NCBI RefSeq assembly: GCF_000524195.1
Contig: NW_020170417.1
Coordinates: forward strand, 567,520 to 621,616
Length of the DNA stretch: 54,097 bases
DNA from: Echinococcus granulosus
Taxonomy: Eukaryota; Platyhelminthes; Cestoda; Cyclophyllidea; Taeniidae
Direction of reading: 5' to 3'
Made by a program: the position numbers and the translations under genes. This document shows, one piece after another, positions 37,876 through 49,900 of this stretch (within the stretch, counting starts at the first letter, position 1; the number at the start of each line of letters is the position of its first letter). The notes under the pieces were generated by a model. That model was not told the origin of the DNA and made no database searches. It saw only the letters and a list, made by a program, of their open reading frames with translations.

Positions 37876-37887
37876 AGTGTTTTTTAG
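37876..37887 (+). promoter_or_regulatory. 3' splice acceptor 9 nt before ANKRD13 ATG
   Basis: The sequence gtgttttttag precedes ACATAAGTC and then ATG at 37897. An in-frame TAA at 37891-37893 blocks upstream extension. The polypyrimidine-AG signal therefore leaves a 9-nt leader, which suits either a 5' UTR intron or addition of a trans-spliced leader. Confidence 0.45.
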
Positions 37888-37896
37888 ACATAAGTC

Positions 37897-37992
37897 ATGT
37901 TGGAAAAGGAAATCGCTGATACATATCCTCTACACTACCAAGTTTGGAGGAACGACTACTTGAACCTTGAGGAGTTGTTGCTTCAGAAGAAG
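37897..37992 (+). CDS. ANKRD13-like exon 1
   Basis: Encodes MLEKEIADTYPLHYQVWRND then YLNLEELLLQKK, 32 codons, phase 0. TYPLHYQVW corresponds to the conserved YPLHxxVW start of the family. Donor gtagaa. Confidence 0.9.
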
Positions 37993-40900
37993 GTAGAAAC
38001 GCATTGCTCTTAGATTTATTTTCATTTTCGCCTGTGCAGTATGACATAGAGGCACTGGACCCACATGGTCGTACTCCACTGATGCTTAGCGTCACTCTGG
38101 ACCATCTTGAGTCGACCAGAGTGCTATTGCGTCACAATGCGAATGCCTGCTTCAAGCGAAAGGACTACTGGTCGGGTAAGTCATTCCGCCTTTTCTTCGT
38201 CTTTTTTCCTACTTAATTTGAGTATTTTATGTCAGCTTAGTCATCTGTAAACAGTGTATTCGAATCGCTACGTACGCGCTAGTACACAGTCACATGTTAT
38301 TCTGTAAATAATTCATTAAGTGTTCTTCGCAAGTAGCACACATGAATGAGGAACTTACCCGGAGGTACATTTATTTACATGGAGTAAATGTTACGCTTGT
38401 TGGAGCTCACTTATGTGTGTGCTTTTTTGGTAAATGGTGCCCTTATTTCTATAGGTATTTTGGTGTTCTGTGTTGCTATGATTTCAGGCATTGAAACATC
38501 CTTAGGATGGTTGTGCCTATTTGCATTATGCATCGCCCAAATTATACCAAGTTGTTGACCGTCATTGGGTTAGATCGTCATTATTTTAGAAAACAAAGTC
38601 TTTATGGGGAAACTAGGTGTTGTTGGTACGAATTTAGACCAATTTTCACCTTCCTTACTAGAAATTAAAATCTACCATCAATTGATTCGATAATTTATCC
38701 ACAACATATGCTCATCTAATCAAAAGGAAAAATTTTCGTTTAAAAATGCAACTTGATGCAATGTGCACATTCGATTCCTTGGAAGCAAGATACCTTCAGT
38801 TTAGACTTGATCTTTTAGCATGCATTTTCGTTGAAACACTGTTTTAGTTTAGAGGCAAATATTTGTATGGCGTGCTCTTAAGGAAAGTGGGTTCTTTTTC
38901 AGGCTCTTGCGATGAAACGGAGGTGAAAACGATGACCTGAGTAGCTGCAAACACGTTAAAATAAGGAAAGCTGCATTAAATGAAGGCAAGATATAGATAA
39001 AAATAAAGCATTTGTACACTACAGTTTTACATTGTTGAGTAGTGATGGAACAAAAACTCTGTGCTGCATATGGACTTCACAATTGTCACTGAATCTGATT
39101 CTCAGATGCATTTAATGGAGTTATGTATCGCCTCCTTGCCTGCCTAAGTAAAGACCTCTCTTCCAGACAGGACTTTACTCTTCGATTTACTAGATGAGGC
39201 CAAGTGATGGCTTATTTTAGTTTACTCAGCTCCCAAAACCGCATCTGGTTTGACCCTATATGTTCACATCTTAGGTTATCCAAACGTAGACTGCCTTGCT
39301 TTGCAAAACACCAACAACGAAATAACTCATGGCTTCATTGGTCACTGCTGTGCAATTTAAGCCATATCAATGGAACTTTTAGATATTTTGAATCGTCACT
39401 TTCAGTGTGATAAGCTTTTAATTACAAAGAAAAGAGTGCTCAATCCTAAAAACACAATGTGAAATGAATTTTTATTTACTACGAGGGATGTTCAAAATAT
39501 TTCAGTACCTTTGAAAACTTATTTTCCATGCTTACATTTTTTTGCTTAGTTAATTTCATGTAAAATTGTTTTTTTTAAAATGCCGTGTTGACTTTTTGTG
39601 CCACAAACTAAAACATCCTTGAGTGAAAATATCTTTTGGATGGTTTAGAAAGTGAGAAAGTCCTATGCTATGCATCCAGCTGCTCTGAAGACCTACTTTG
39701 TTGGACCTTGTGTTACTGTGATTCAGGAAATGGGTAAACCTAGTTCCCTGTTTCCCTCCTCTTTCTAGCGATTTGATTTACGGTAGGCAGCATTCACCAT
39801 ATCAGTGGAGCTAATTTTTTAGTCTTCGGCCCATCCATTAGGGATTGATGACTGAGGGAAGGATCCATATTTCCACGCCAATCAAATATGCTGTCCAAAT
39901 GGAATTTTTGCTTCCTGCACACCCTTAACGCAAAAAAGACTGATAGATTGCTACTTTCCCTTACTGGACATCCCTCACGCCAAACTGGAAGAGCAGTTGC
40001 CTTCTCTGCGACATAATACATGCATGTGCAACAAAAAACTTATTCATCGCCCTTCAAACTATTTAAGGAGCGCAGAACCTGCTAAAAATGTACCAGCATG
40101 CGTGTCTTACCATTGTTTGCTAAAGTTTCTGAAATTTTGTGGTCTTGGTTCCCAAAAAGTTCCCACTTGAATAATGTTATCAATTTCTAAAAATGAGGTT
40201 GCAATGTTAAAAACAGGCTTTTAGCTGACCGGGAGCATTTTTGTGTTCTGTCCTCGTGCGGAAGTAAATCATACGGGGTGTAAATTTGGCTGTCCAAATT
40301 TCAATTTATTTTGCGCCCCATTAACTCAGTGCTTGCTCTGTGCTTAAAGTATATGACCTTTTTTTGCAAAATCGTATAAATTCGCTGTAAATTGGCTTAC
40401 ATGGCTGAAATAAGTGACCTGCTTCGTGGAGGTATAACTCAGAGTGACTGCGAATAGTCATATTCTTAAGCGTTGTGATTTCTATGGATGGTTCAAAGAT
40501 TCAAATAGAAGTTGGTGGCATTGAATGGTGATGGCATTTTTGATGACTTGATGATTTTTTGTCTTAGGTACTAAATTTTCTACAAATATCGACTTAACAA
40601 ATGTTGATATTGTGTAATTTTATCATTACAGTCAACTTTAGTAAATACAATTGTCAATGCCATTCTGGGATTGCTGTTCTCTCTCCTTTACTGCCTTATT
40701 GTTAATGAAATGCAGTAGGTTTTCAATTTGACTTACCTCGAATAGGTGTTGTAAATTCGAGTTCAAAGACTTTGTGCCTCATTTGAGGTCACACAATTGA
40801 ATGGATTATCTGACTCACCAGCACAATGCGGATTTTGACATAGGTTGCTGCGACAACGTATAGCCTGTAGAGGTATGTCAAGTAGATGTGATTGTTTATT

Positions 40901-43900
40901 TGCAACCACCAGGGCATGTGGGTGTCGGTTTATCATCGGTACGATAATCCCCATTGTAACCTTTGCTATCTTGTTCTTCAGTCGATCCAATCATCAAATG
41001 TTAGTTAAACATGGTGTACGAGATTTGAGCTTGAGGGGTTTGCAAGCCCAGTTAAGGCCGGTTTATAATGTTGGAGGAACTAGTTTCTTGTAGTTTTTTA
41101 TAACCTTTGGGGAAGGTGCGGTGGTAGAATATGTGGCACTCACAAATTGCTTCAATGATGGGTATTGCTGCATCACGCTGAGAAGGTACTGATTAAGACG
41201 ATCTTCATAGATTGACATTTTACAAAAGCCTCTCAGTAATGTTCAATGTAGGTGAAGCACTAAGGCATGACAAACACCATCGCTTTTCCTTCACTTCTTT
41301 CAGGTACCGTATGAAGGTGTGGAGCCTTTCAGTTGTTTCCTTTCGGCCTGATTTGTGAGACAAAATGACATTTGTGCTTTTGTCATGGTCATGGTGACCA
41401 TCTAGGAGCTCCAGCGATTTAGCTATGAAACACCTACTCCTATCTTTTGATCACTCAGGTTAGGATCTCGATCGTGTCCGTGCTCACACATAAAACAGCA
41501 TCTCATAACAAACTCTTTCTGTAGTTATTTGTTAGTTTTAAAACAAGCATATCCACCTGGTTATCTTGTATTTAACCACATGGCTTTTCCACTCTCCAAT
41601 TATCTATTCGCTAACAACGCTCTTACTTCAAGCTTTAATAACTTAGGCCATCTGTAGGCTTAAATGGGACGGTGTATTACTGTGAGTGGCCACAATTGTG
41701 GTAATTGGACAGATCTATTTAAACCAATTAACACCATCATTCTGCTACAATTTTTTTAACAGTACAAGTTTCTAAAGGGAAGGTCTAAACTAATGTCCTT
41801 TTGTCCGATTTACCAAACACCTCACCAATACATAAAGCCACTACTCGTAAGTGATAGGATACAGTGCTCGTACGCTATCAAAAGTGGATCTGCTGTTTTC
41901 AATTTCCTATTTCGGCGGAGTTGGAACACACTAGTAGACATCAGCTCTCCAGTGTTGTGATGTAATATGGTTTATAACTCATGTCCTCCCGAGAGACTGA
42001 AGTCAGGGGAGGCGACACTTTGCATACCGTAAATATCCTTCAGTTCATTTCTAACAATTTTCTGCTCTTTTTCCATTCACACCGCCCAGACCTCAAAAGT
42101 TGAACTGAGACTGATTCAAGCGTGAAAAATGACACGATCCTGGCTTTCTTGGATGGATCCTAAATATTCAAGCACTGAAATTCCAGTTTTGTAAGCTGCA
42201 AAACCTGTGTGGAAATACTGTTGTTCATGGAGGTGCGTCAGCTTGACGCTATTTCGTGGCAAACCTCTTGATCAACTTGAAGAAATCAGTTAGAAGTGAA
42301 GCCAATTTAAACTGCATTTGAGAAATGCGGAAAAAATAGTAAATTTAATCTTCAGCCTTCGAGATTACTGCAAATCAAGTGACCAACGACCTAATGCTAA
42401 GCGCATCTAGATATATAGAAACGTGATTAGACTATTTTACTTTTTCAAGCACTGCCAATTAGTGCAATTCTTCTGCCACAAAGTCTTTGAAAGGAGAGGA
42501 ACATGGATTTACAAAAATCTGGAATTTAAGGGGAACTTACACTAGCTCAACCTACATCAAGTAGGAGATAATAATAAAACTCGCTTAAATTGGACTCAGT
42601 TCATTAAACGCTATACGTTCCATGGATAGTTTGACCTGGCGGAAATAGTGATGGGATCTTGAACTACGGGCCTTCAACGTCTTGAATATGGGGTATTTGT
42701 CGTAAAGTAGATTAATAAAATGCCCCACGTTAATTATTTCCAATTAACCAGATATGAAATTTGACGTTACTCCAGGAGAGAGCGGTCATTGACTTTTATT
42801 TACTCATTGTGTACATGGTTTGGTTAAATATTTTGGTTTAACCACAAGGTTTAATTAAACGCAACTTATTCTTAGAAAGTTTAATGCTTTCCAACTCACA
42901 TCCGTCGTACCTTGCGGTTACATAATTTCCTCCATACTATCTTGAGAATAATTGGGGCGGACGCTCTCCACCAGGCATTTTGAAGTTGTGAATAACTCAG
43001 GCGACGTTAAATTTTTTTATTGAAGAAGTTATAATAATTTTTATTTTTACAAAGAGGAAGAGTTGTCAAGATTCATTCGAGTTGTCATAAACGGCCGTGC
43101 GTGGCTAAGGTAGATGAAGTGGATAATCGAATCAGCCGTTCCGTGGATTTTACAAACCAAAATTAGGCCAAATTTCATTTTGGTTTAAACAAAAAGCGTA
43201 GTGGGTGCGGCCAAACGGTGGGTAAATCTACGTGGTGGATTTCTCTGGGAAAGAAAGTCGGACACAAATTACAAACACGAAGCCCCAACTGGACACCCAG
43301 AGCCAAACCTACCCCGTTTAACCAGCAAAGTGCGCTCGAACCATTCACCATACTTATAAAATTGGACACTTACGTGACCTCCAAGTGACTTGACAAATCA
43401 ACTCTGTTTTGAGGTGAATTTCTGCTCTTTTCAGTATAGTTCGATTAGGCGTTAAGGAAAAGTGGTTCCCTCGGAGATCGCAAGACTTCTTATCAATACG
43501 ATTACTTGTGTCGAGACAGTGGAATTCAGGTATAAACTGAGTTTGCAGAGGTCGTTAGAAGCAGATCCCTTTAGAATGTCCTAGTTGTGAATTGCATTAC
43601 CGAGTGGATTCCAACAAGAAAATCTGTCCTTGAATTCAGCATGGAAATAGTCATGTTACAAAATTTCTACGACCCACTTTCTGCACAATGATGTGGACAC
43701 TATGCGTATAAGTATTCTTCTTTAAGGTAAAGCTCTAAACATGCTAATCAGACCCCAACGCATAACTGAAGCCCCATCCACAATGTAACCCTGTGTGGAG
43801 GCTATCACTTCTGTAAGGTCAAATAAGTAAACTCTGTGAGGCAGTCAAACAAATTCATGCAAACTTATCAGTTGAAAAGAGTAATCAACTACCGAAAGTC

Positions 43901-46900
43901 TCTTAAAATACTTTGTTCTTTAATGCTTAGAATCTCTCGTACTTTCGTAACGAAATACAAGCTTGAGAATCCTGCGTTTACGAACGTTATGTTCCTAAAA
44001 GGCAAAAAAATTCGTGGTCCTCTTCAGCTCTATTTTCATCTCACTTTCAGTTCCAAACAAACTGCTAATTTTGCATGTGATTTTTTAGTGCCAAGAAAAA
44101 TTTGATAACCACTTGCACGCACTTGAGTTGTGTCTTGTGCTGGATCCTGGTCGTAAATTTTTTGGCCTCAAGCAAGCGAGCAATTGCGGCTTCAGTTCTA
44201 CACTACACAATGCAAGCAGTCTTCTGAGGTGGGCGGGAAGTGATTCCTGCCTCAGAAATGTGATGTGGGTGGTGTACGGGTTGTTTCAGAGTGACCGACG
44301 ATATGTTTGTTCGAATAATGATCGTCACAATGCAAAAGTACTTAAAGGCAGTGAATAAAAAAGTGTTCTCCAAGCCTTCGTGCATCACATGAAACATTGG
44401 TGACTGCTCTTTTTGGCATGTCAATCTCGAGCTGAGGTGGCAGCAGCGATATATAAGTCTTGATTGCTACTGAGCTTGCCTTAATTCGTACTTCCTCAAT
44501 GTGCTGTGGCAACATTCATGGTTGATTTACCAGCAGAAGCAAATTTTGAGAACATTTGTGAATGCCACCTTCTAACATCGTATTCTGGTATCGCACTTTT
44601 CTCAAAGGTTCTAAAACAACTTCTTCGGGAAGCTGGCTCCTGCGGACAGGTCCAAGTCACGTTCATCACGCTTTACCAACACTATGGTATGCGAGTTCAA
44701 AATCGGATGATAGTAGAGTACACCATGTAGTACCGTTTCCATGATTGAACGGCACATGTCAATGCTCTAAAATTTATTTAAACAATCACATGCATTTGAA
44801 AAGTCCCCAGAAGTTACAAGTCATTATGGCAGGCCTTGCTGAAACCGCAAAAACCTTTTTATCGTTGTTTCGTTGACTTCGGAATTCAGTCAAACGAACT
44901 GAAATACTACTTTGTAATCAATTCGAATGTTTCGATTTGATTCACGCATGGACTTGGTTTATTTGAATGAGGACCTACTTAGGAAAAGGTCTTCGTTGAG
45001 TCGAAGTAGTTTATTCATCGCCTTTGTGGTACATGTGGCGTGTTTGAGCGAAAAAATCAAGTTGTTTCATCAGTTCTTTGGTTGAATGGATGAAGTTCTA
45101 CTAAATGAATTAACGTAGTCTGGTCTGATCATCCCTGGGCATTCTAATGGATGACTCCCGGCGTCCTTGGGCAGTGCTAACTCCTTTCAACTCTATCTAG
45201 CTTAACAGATTGTTAGAAGAAGATTACTCCGCCGTCACAAATCCTGCGGGTTTGTTAGATCACTTGTGGGCATATTTTGCAGAGGCATGTACAACGGCTT
45301 CGACTTTCCCTTTTCTCGATTTCAGTCACTCAAGAGGCTATTAGCACGGGTGATCCGGAGTTGCTGAAGATAGTCCTCACCCACCGCGACTCGCACATGC
45401 TGCAGAACCAGGCAAAAATCATCACTGCGTTGTTGGAAAAGCTCAAGGCTACGCCCGACTTCTACGTGGAAATCAAATGGGAGTTTACCAGTTGGTGTGA
45501 GTCTAATCGCCCTTCTTTCATCCTTAATTCTTTTGTAAGCCATTTTTCTTCATTTAATGAGGCACTCAAGCACCTTTCTCAGTCTTTTCCACTTGTGATT
45601 CGTTGCCAGGAGTGGTGGAATTTATGGCCTGAGGAATAAGTAAGCACTTTTTCGAGGTGTTGACAGATTTCAATAAGTTTAACCCCTCTTCCTACTTCGT
45701 CCATCACTTTATTTTGGTTTGTTGCCAATGTAAAATTTGTAGAAGGATCTACCAATCTACCCACCTGCCCACCTGGGCCGCGTTGAGAAATTTTTCAGCC
45801 ATTCGTTGTGATGTCCTCTTTACTACCGTAATTTACCCACAAATTCCTGTTATGATTAAATAAAGGAAATCAGACTTGAATCTATGGTGGTAAGTACAAA
45901 AAATATATTGGTGCACCTTAATCCGTTGTATCAAAAAGGCCACGATTTGCATTTCATATATTATCATGACGAACGACTGGTATGGTTAATAAATTGATTC
46001 GCTGGAATCGGGCGAAGTTAATGTCTCTTGGATTATGGAATTTTTCCAAATATTCCACGGACGCACTCTGGATTCATTCACTGGCACGCCCGCACCAATA
46101 AAATGTATTGTTCATCTATCTCTTGCGTCACATCCACGACCAAATCGTAGTTCTATTGTAAGGAAAATATGGAAGTTGCAACCTAAAATATTCACTTGGA
46201 CTGATGTTGGAAATGGTTAAACAGTTAGAAGAAACTTGAGAATATTCAAAGTGGAATTTTGTCTCGCGGACATTCAAATATTTAGGCGAATCCTACACTG
46301 ACCTATTCATTAATTTTGCCCTTCTCCCCAGCAGTGACCTAGGCGGTTGCATATGCTTATGTGTATGTACGCATGATTTTTCCTTTGAAGGAACCAAGCA
46401 AAGGTCCTATTGCAAGAACCCACAAAATTTTTACAGCTTTGGACAAGCAGCTAAGATAAATAGAGCATTGAAACGAGTCCTTTATCCCCCTCATTCTTTC
46501 TCAAATCCCACCTCAATTGATCCAGAAGTAGTTTGTTTTACTTTCTCCAATTTCTCTATCCCATTTGTTTAGCCCACATGCATTAAGTGGGGTTGTTAAG
46601 TTCACCTCATTGCTTTTTAATTGTGGTGATAGTCGGTGGGTATTGTCAGCAGCTGAATTTTCTTGTCAATATCTGATTATTGCAATTTTTGAAATGGTAA
46701 TGGTGTGATCTTCACCATGTCGATGAGAATGGTGCTGGTCTATGAAATCCCTATACGCACATGTTGGAGTTGCAAATTTGGACTCATTTTGGTTTTGATG
46801 AAGACGGCTATCCACTGTGGAAGTGATCTTTCGTACACATCGGCGAGTCCGGTAATGAGATCCTCCTATTGCGTCTTAGCAATTTTGGTTAAGGCGGTTA

Positions 46901-49900
46901 TGACCATATCTACACTAAATATCAAGTCGCCAAAGCCAGTCTAATAAACTTATCTTGATGAGTTTCTGCATAGAGCGCATTTTTTGCATGCAAATTACCA
47001 CAACTTTGGTCAAATTGGCGCGAACTTCTCATTTGATTGAACTTGTGTTTATCTGCTAGCCCCACCTAGACTAAACACTCCATTGATGCTTTTAGCTGAT
47101 CACACCGTTTTTGTTGTTTCATTTTAAGATGGAGTAATTCACGACTTCAAAAAGGGTTTCATCAAAGCCACCGCTCTAAAAGGCAGCAATTACACTTTAA
47201 AGTGGGTGTCCGTGTTATTAGTTAACACGTAATAATTTTTACCGTATGTTATGATGGCAACTTGCTTGCTCTTCAGAATTTTTATTTCCAACCGTAGAAA
47301 CACGAGGCAGAGGAGTGTATTATTCGACTAATTTTATCTGGCAAGTCACCTTAAGAGATAGTAGGTTTCAGCGCGTATGTGCTCAGTGTGGAAGCAAAGT
47401 TCACTCATCTACAGTCACCATCTCTAAATGAATCTTCGAGGCAAGACCAGAGAGCTACGAATGTCTGGTTGAATCTGGATTCAGTTTAAAAAGACAGATA
47501 AAATGGATTAGTAATTGCTGGTTGCGAGAGTTGGGTCTATCTACGGTACCCTTATCTTTGACCGTCTCTTAGGTTTAGTAAGGTGTGCACCGAAGAAGCT
47601 GAGAGATGAGCGCAAACGCAAGCACCTGAGTCATTATTGCGAAGGGTCGTCACTAGTGGTAACACTTAGGTTCATCAATGGGAACCCGAAAATTAAAAAA
47701 TAATCCTAGTGAAATATGAAAGCCTCTCCAGAACTATACAAAAAAGAAATCTGACATTCAACCTTAGGCAGGAGAATTGGTATTGATGGTCGTGTAGGAT
47801 TTTCACGGGCCCATCATTCAATTCTATCAGGAATGCGGAATGGTTGTCACAACTGTAACAATAGAGTATCAGGGAGAATATCAACTTGAAATTCACTTTA
47901 AGGGGAGGATATCTATCCTCTAGGGTCAACTTGTCCTCTACCACAGCTCCCGCATTGGAAATTGATAAAAAATGCAATGGAAAGTTTGTGTTGCATTTAA
48001 ATTATACTCTAGATATAGCGCCATCCGATTTCCGCCTTCTCAGAGCATTCAAAGAGCCTCTAAAAGGAGGCGAATTTCCACGTGATGGTGTTAGTATGAA
48101 AACGGCATCACGGTAGCGTTACAAGATCCGAATCAAATCACAATCCCACTGTTTTGATAAACAGTGGGATTTTCCCAAATACTTGTTGAAGACAAAAGGG
48201 GATATTTACTAGATTTTTTGCAATAAATTTCAAAAGAAGGAGGAAATTATGAAGCAGTCTTAGATGTAGCTCACCGCAATGACTTGTGATTCGCGTTGGG
48301 GAGTTGTACAGTGCATGCGACTTTTTAAGTGGCTGCCCTAAAGGACATTGTCAGGCGTCATTTTATCATCGTTTCTGTACGCCTTATTGCATTCTTTACT
48401 GTCATTAAGTGTTGGTCAGACCTTCTGGATCTAATTCCAGCTTGTCGGCTTTGTGAACTGAGTTAGATTCAGACTTCAATGGTGTAGAAGTTGGATTCTT
48501 GTACAACTTGTGTAGCATTTGGACTATGTCAGAATGCGGTGACCAAAGGTACCAGTCACAAATTGTTTAAAATACTTTGATTCCGGTTATGAACGATTGC
48601 GTAAGGATCCTAAAAGTCTACCTTTATTAAGTGCTGTGGCATTAAAGGTGATACGGCCTTTCTGGTCAAGCCTGAGTATTATCTACTCGCATCCGAAAAT
48701 CTACTCTTGACTTCGATCTGAAAATATAGGGTTTAGTAAAATTTACTTTCCTTTGACTTATTGGATCAAACCGCAGCGTTTGAGTTATTCCTGATGATAG
48801 GTTTTAGTTTAATTGGAGGCAGTGAAGAGACTTAGGGGTGCTAGCAACTTAACATCATCGTGGAGGTCAAATCGTGTGTGGCGGAAAAGGCTTCAAATCC
48901 AAATTTCTCCCTCTTCAAAGCACTCTGGTAGGCATGAAGAATCTGATTCTTAAGCTCAATTGAAGGTTTGTATAGTATGGTGGAAAATTAAAATGAACTG
49001 TGAAAATCTTGACTAACTTGGCTTTTTATAAAACGGTATAAAAATGCGTGCCTCTAGATGGTCTAGAAATTACCTTTTTGTGAAAACTTCACCGTCTTTC
49101 CCTCCCCTTTTCTCCCGTGTTCCCTAGGCAAACATCACGATAGCAACAACGCCCTCTTTCAATCACGTTTACATTAAGTAGTAACCCAGTATACTCTTTC
49201 CTAATATTGTAGAAAAAGAGGAATAAACTTTTATTACGAACCATGAAGGCACGAGATTCCAAGGCATTCCCTAAAATGACCTTGTACTACTGCATGACTG
49301 CCTTTGCAAGACACACGGTTGTAAGGATGAAAAAAATTTGTTTTGAAGGCAGTGGAAGACGTCACAGATGCCTAACACACCCTTCTCACCGTTTAACCAC
49401 ATTTCATGTAAAATGTACTTCGCGACCGTGATCTTCTGCACAGAAATTAAGACATCCTGCTACGCCTTTTGCCTATCTCTACCAAAAAATGGGCTTCATT
49501 TGTTAAAAAAATGTAGAAAGGTAGGCTAGAAATACCAGCGAAATGCCAAGCATGAAGCATCGGATTATTATGTAGCTAGATTTTGTTGGTTTCAATTTTG
49601 TTCTTTTGGGATTGGTTCGCAAGAGTAAAATCCTGTTGTTCTCTAATTATAATTCTCCTCTTCAATACTCGAGGTAATCATTGCCTAGGGGCACGGAGGA
49701 ATGTAAAGTCTCGAGCCTCGATTTCCTACAAATGTAGTTTAGCTCGTATCCCTCGATCAGGGACATACATCGATGTCGCCAACTTCTCAATCCAATGATG
49801 TGACAAGAGGAGCAAGTCTGGAAACACCTTAATGCTCAACGTACTGACGAAATAAGTAGCCAAGCGGCGTTCTATTTTTTTTTCATGCCACCAGTGTGAG

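Larger units (their letters stand above)
31614..37896. other. Spectrin-ANKRD13 intergenic region (6.3 kb)
   Basis: No conserved coding exon is recognised on either strand. It contains two patches with higher GC than their surroundings (33.95-34.35 kb and 35.76-36.01 kb), a possible dispersed repeat copy at 36.85-37.05 kb, and otherwise AT-rich unique-looking DNA. The ANKRD13 promoter should lie here. Confidence 0.5.
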
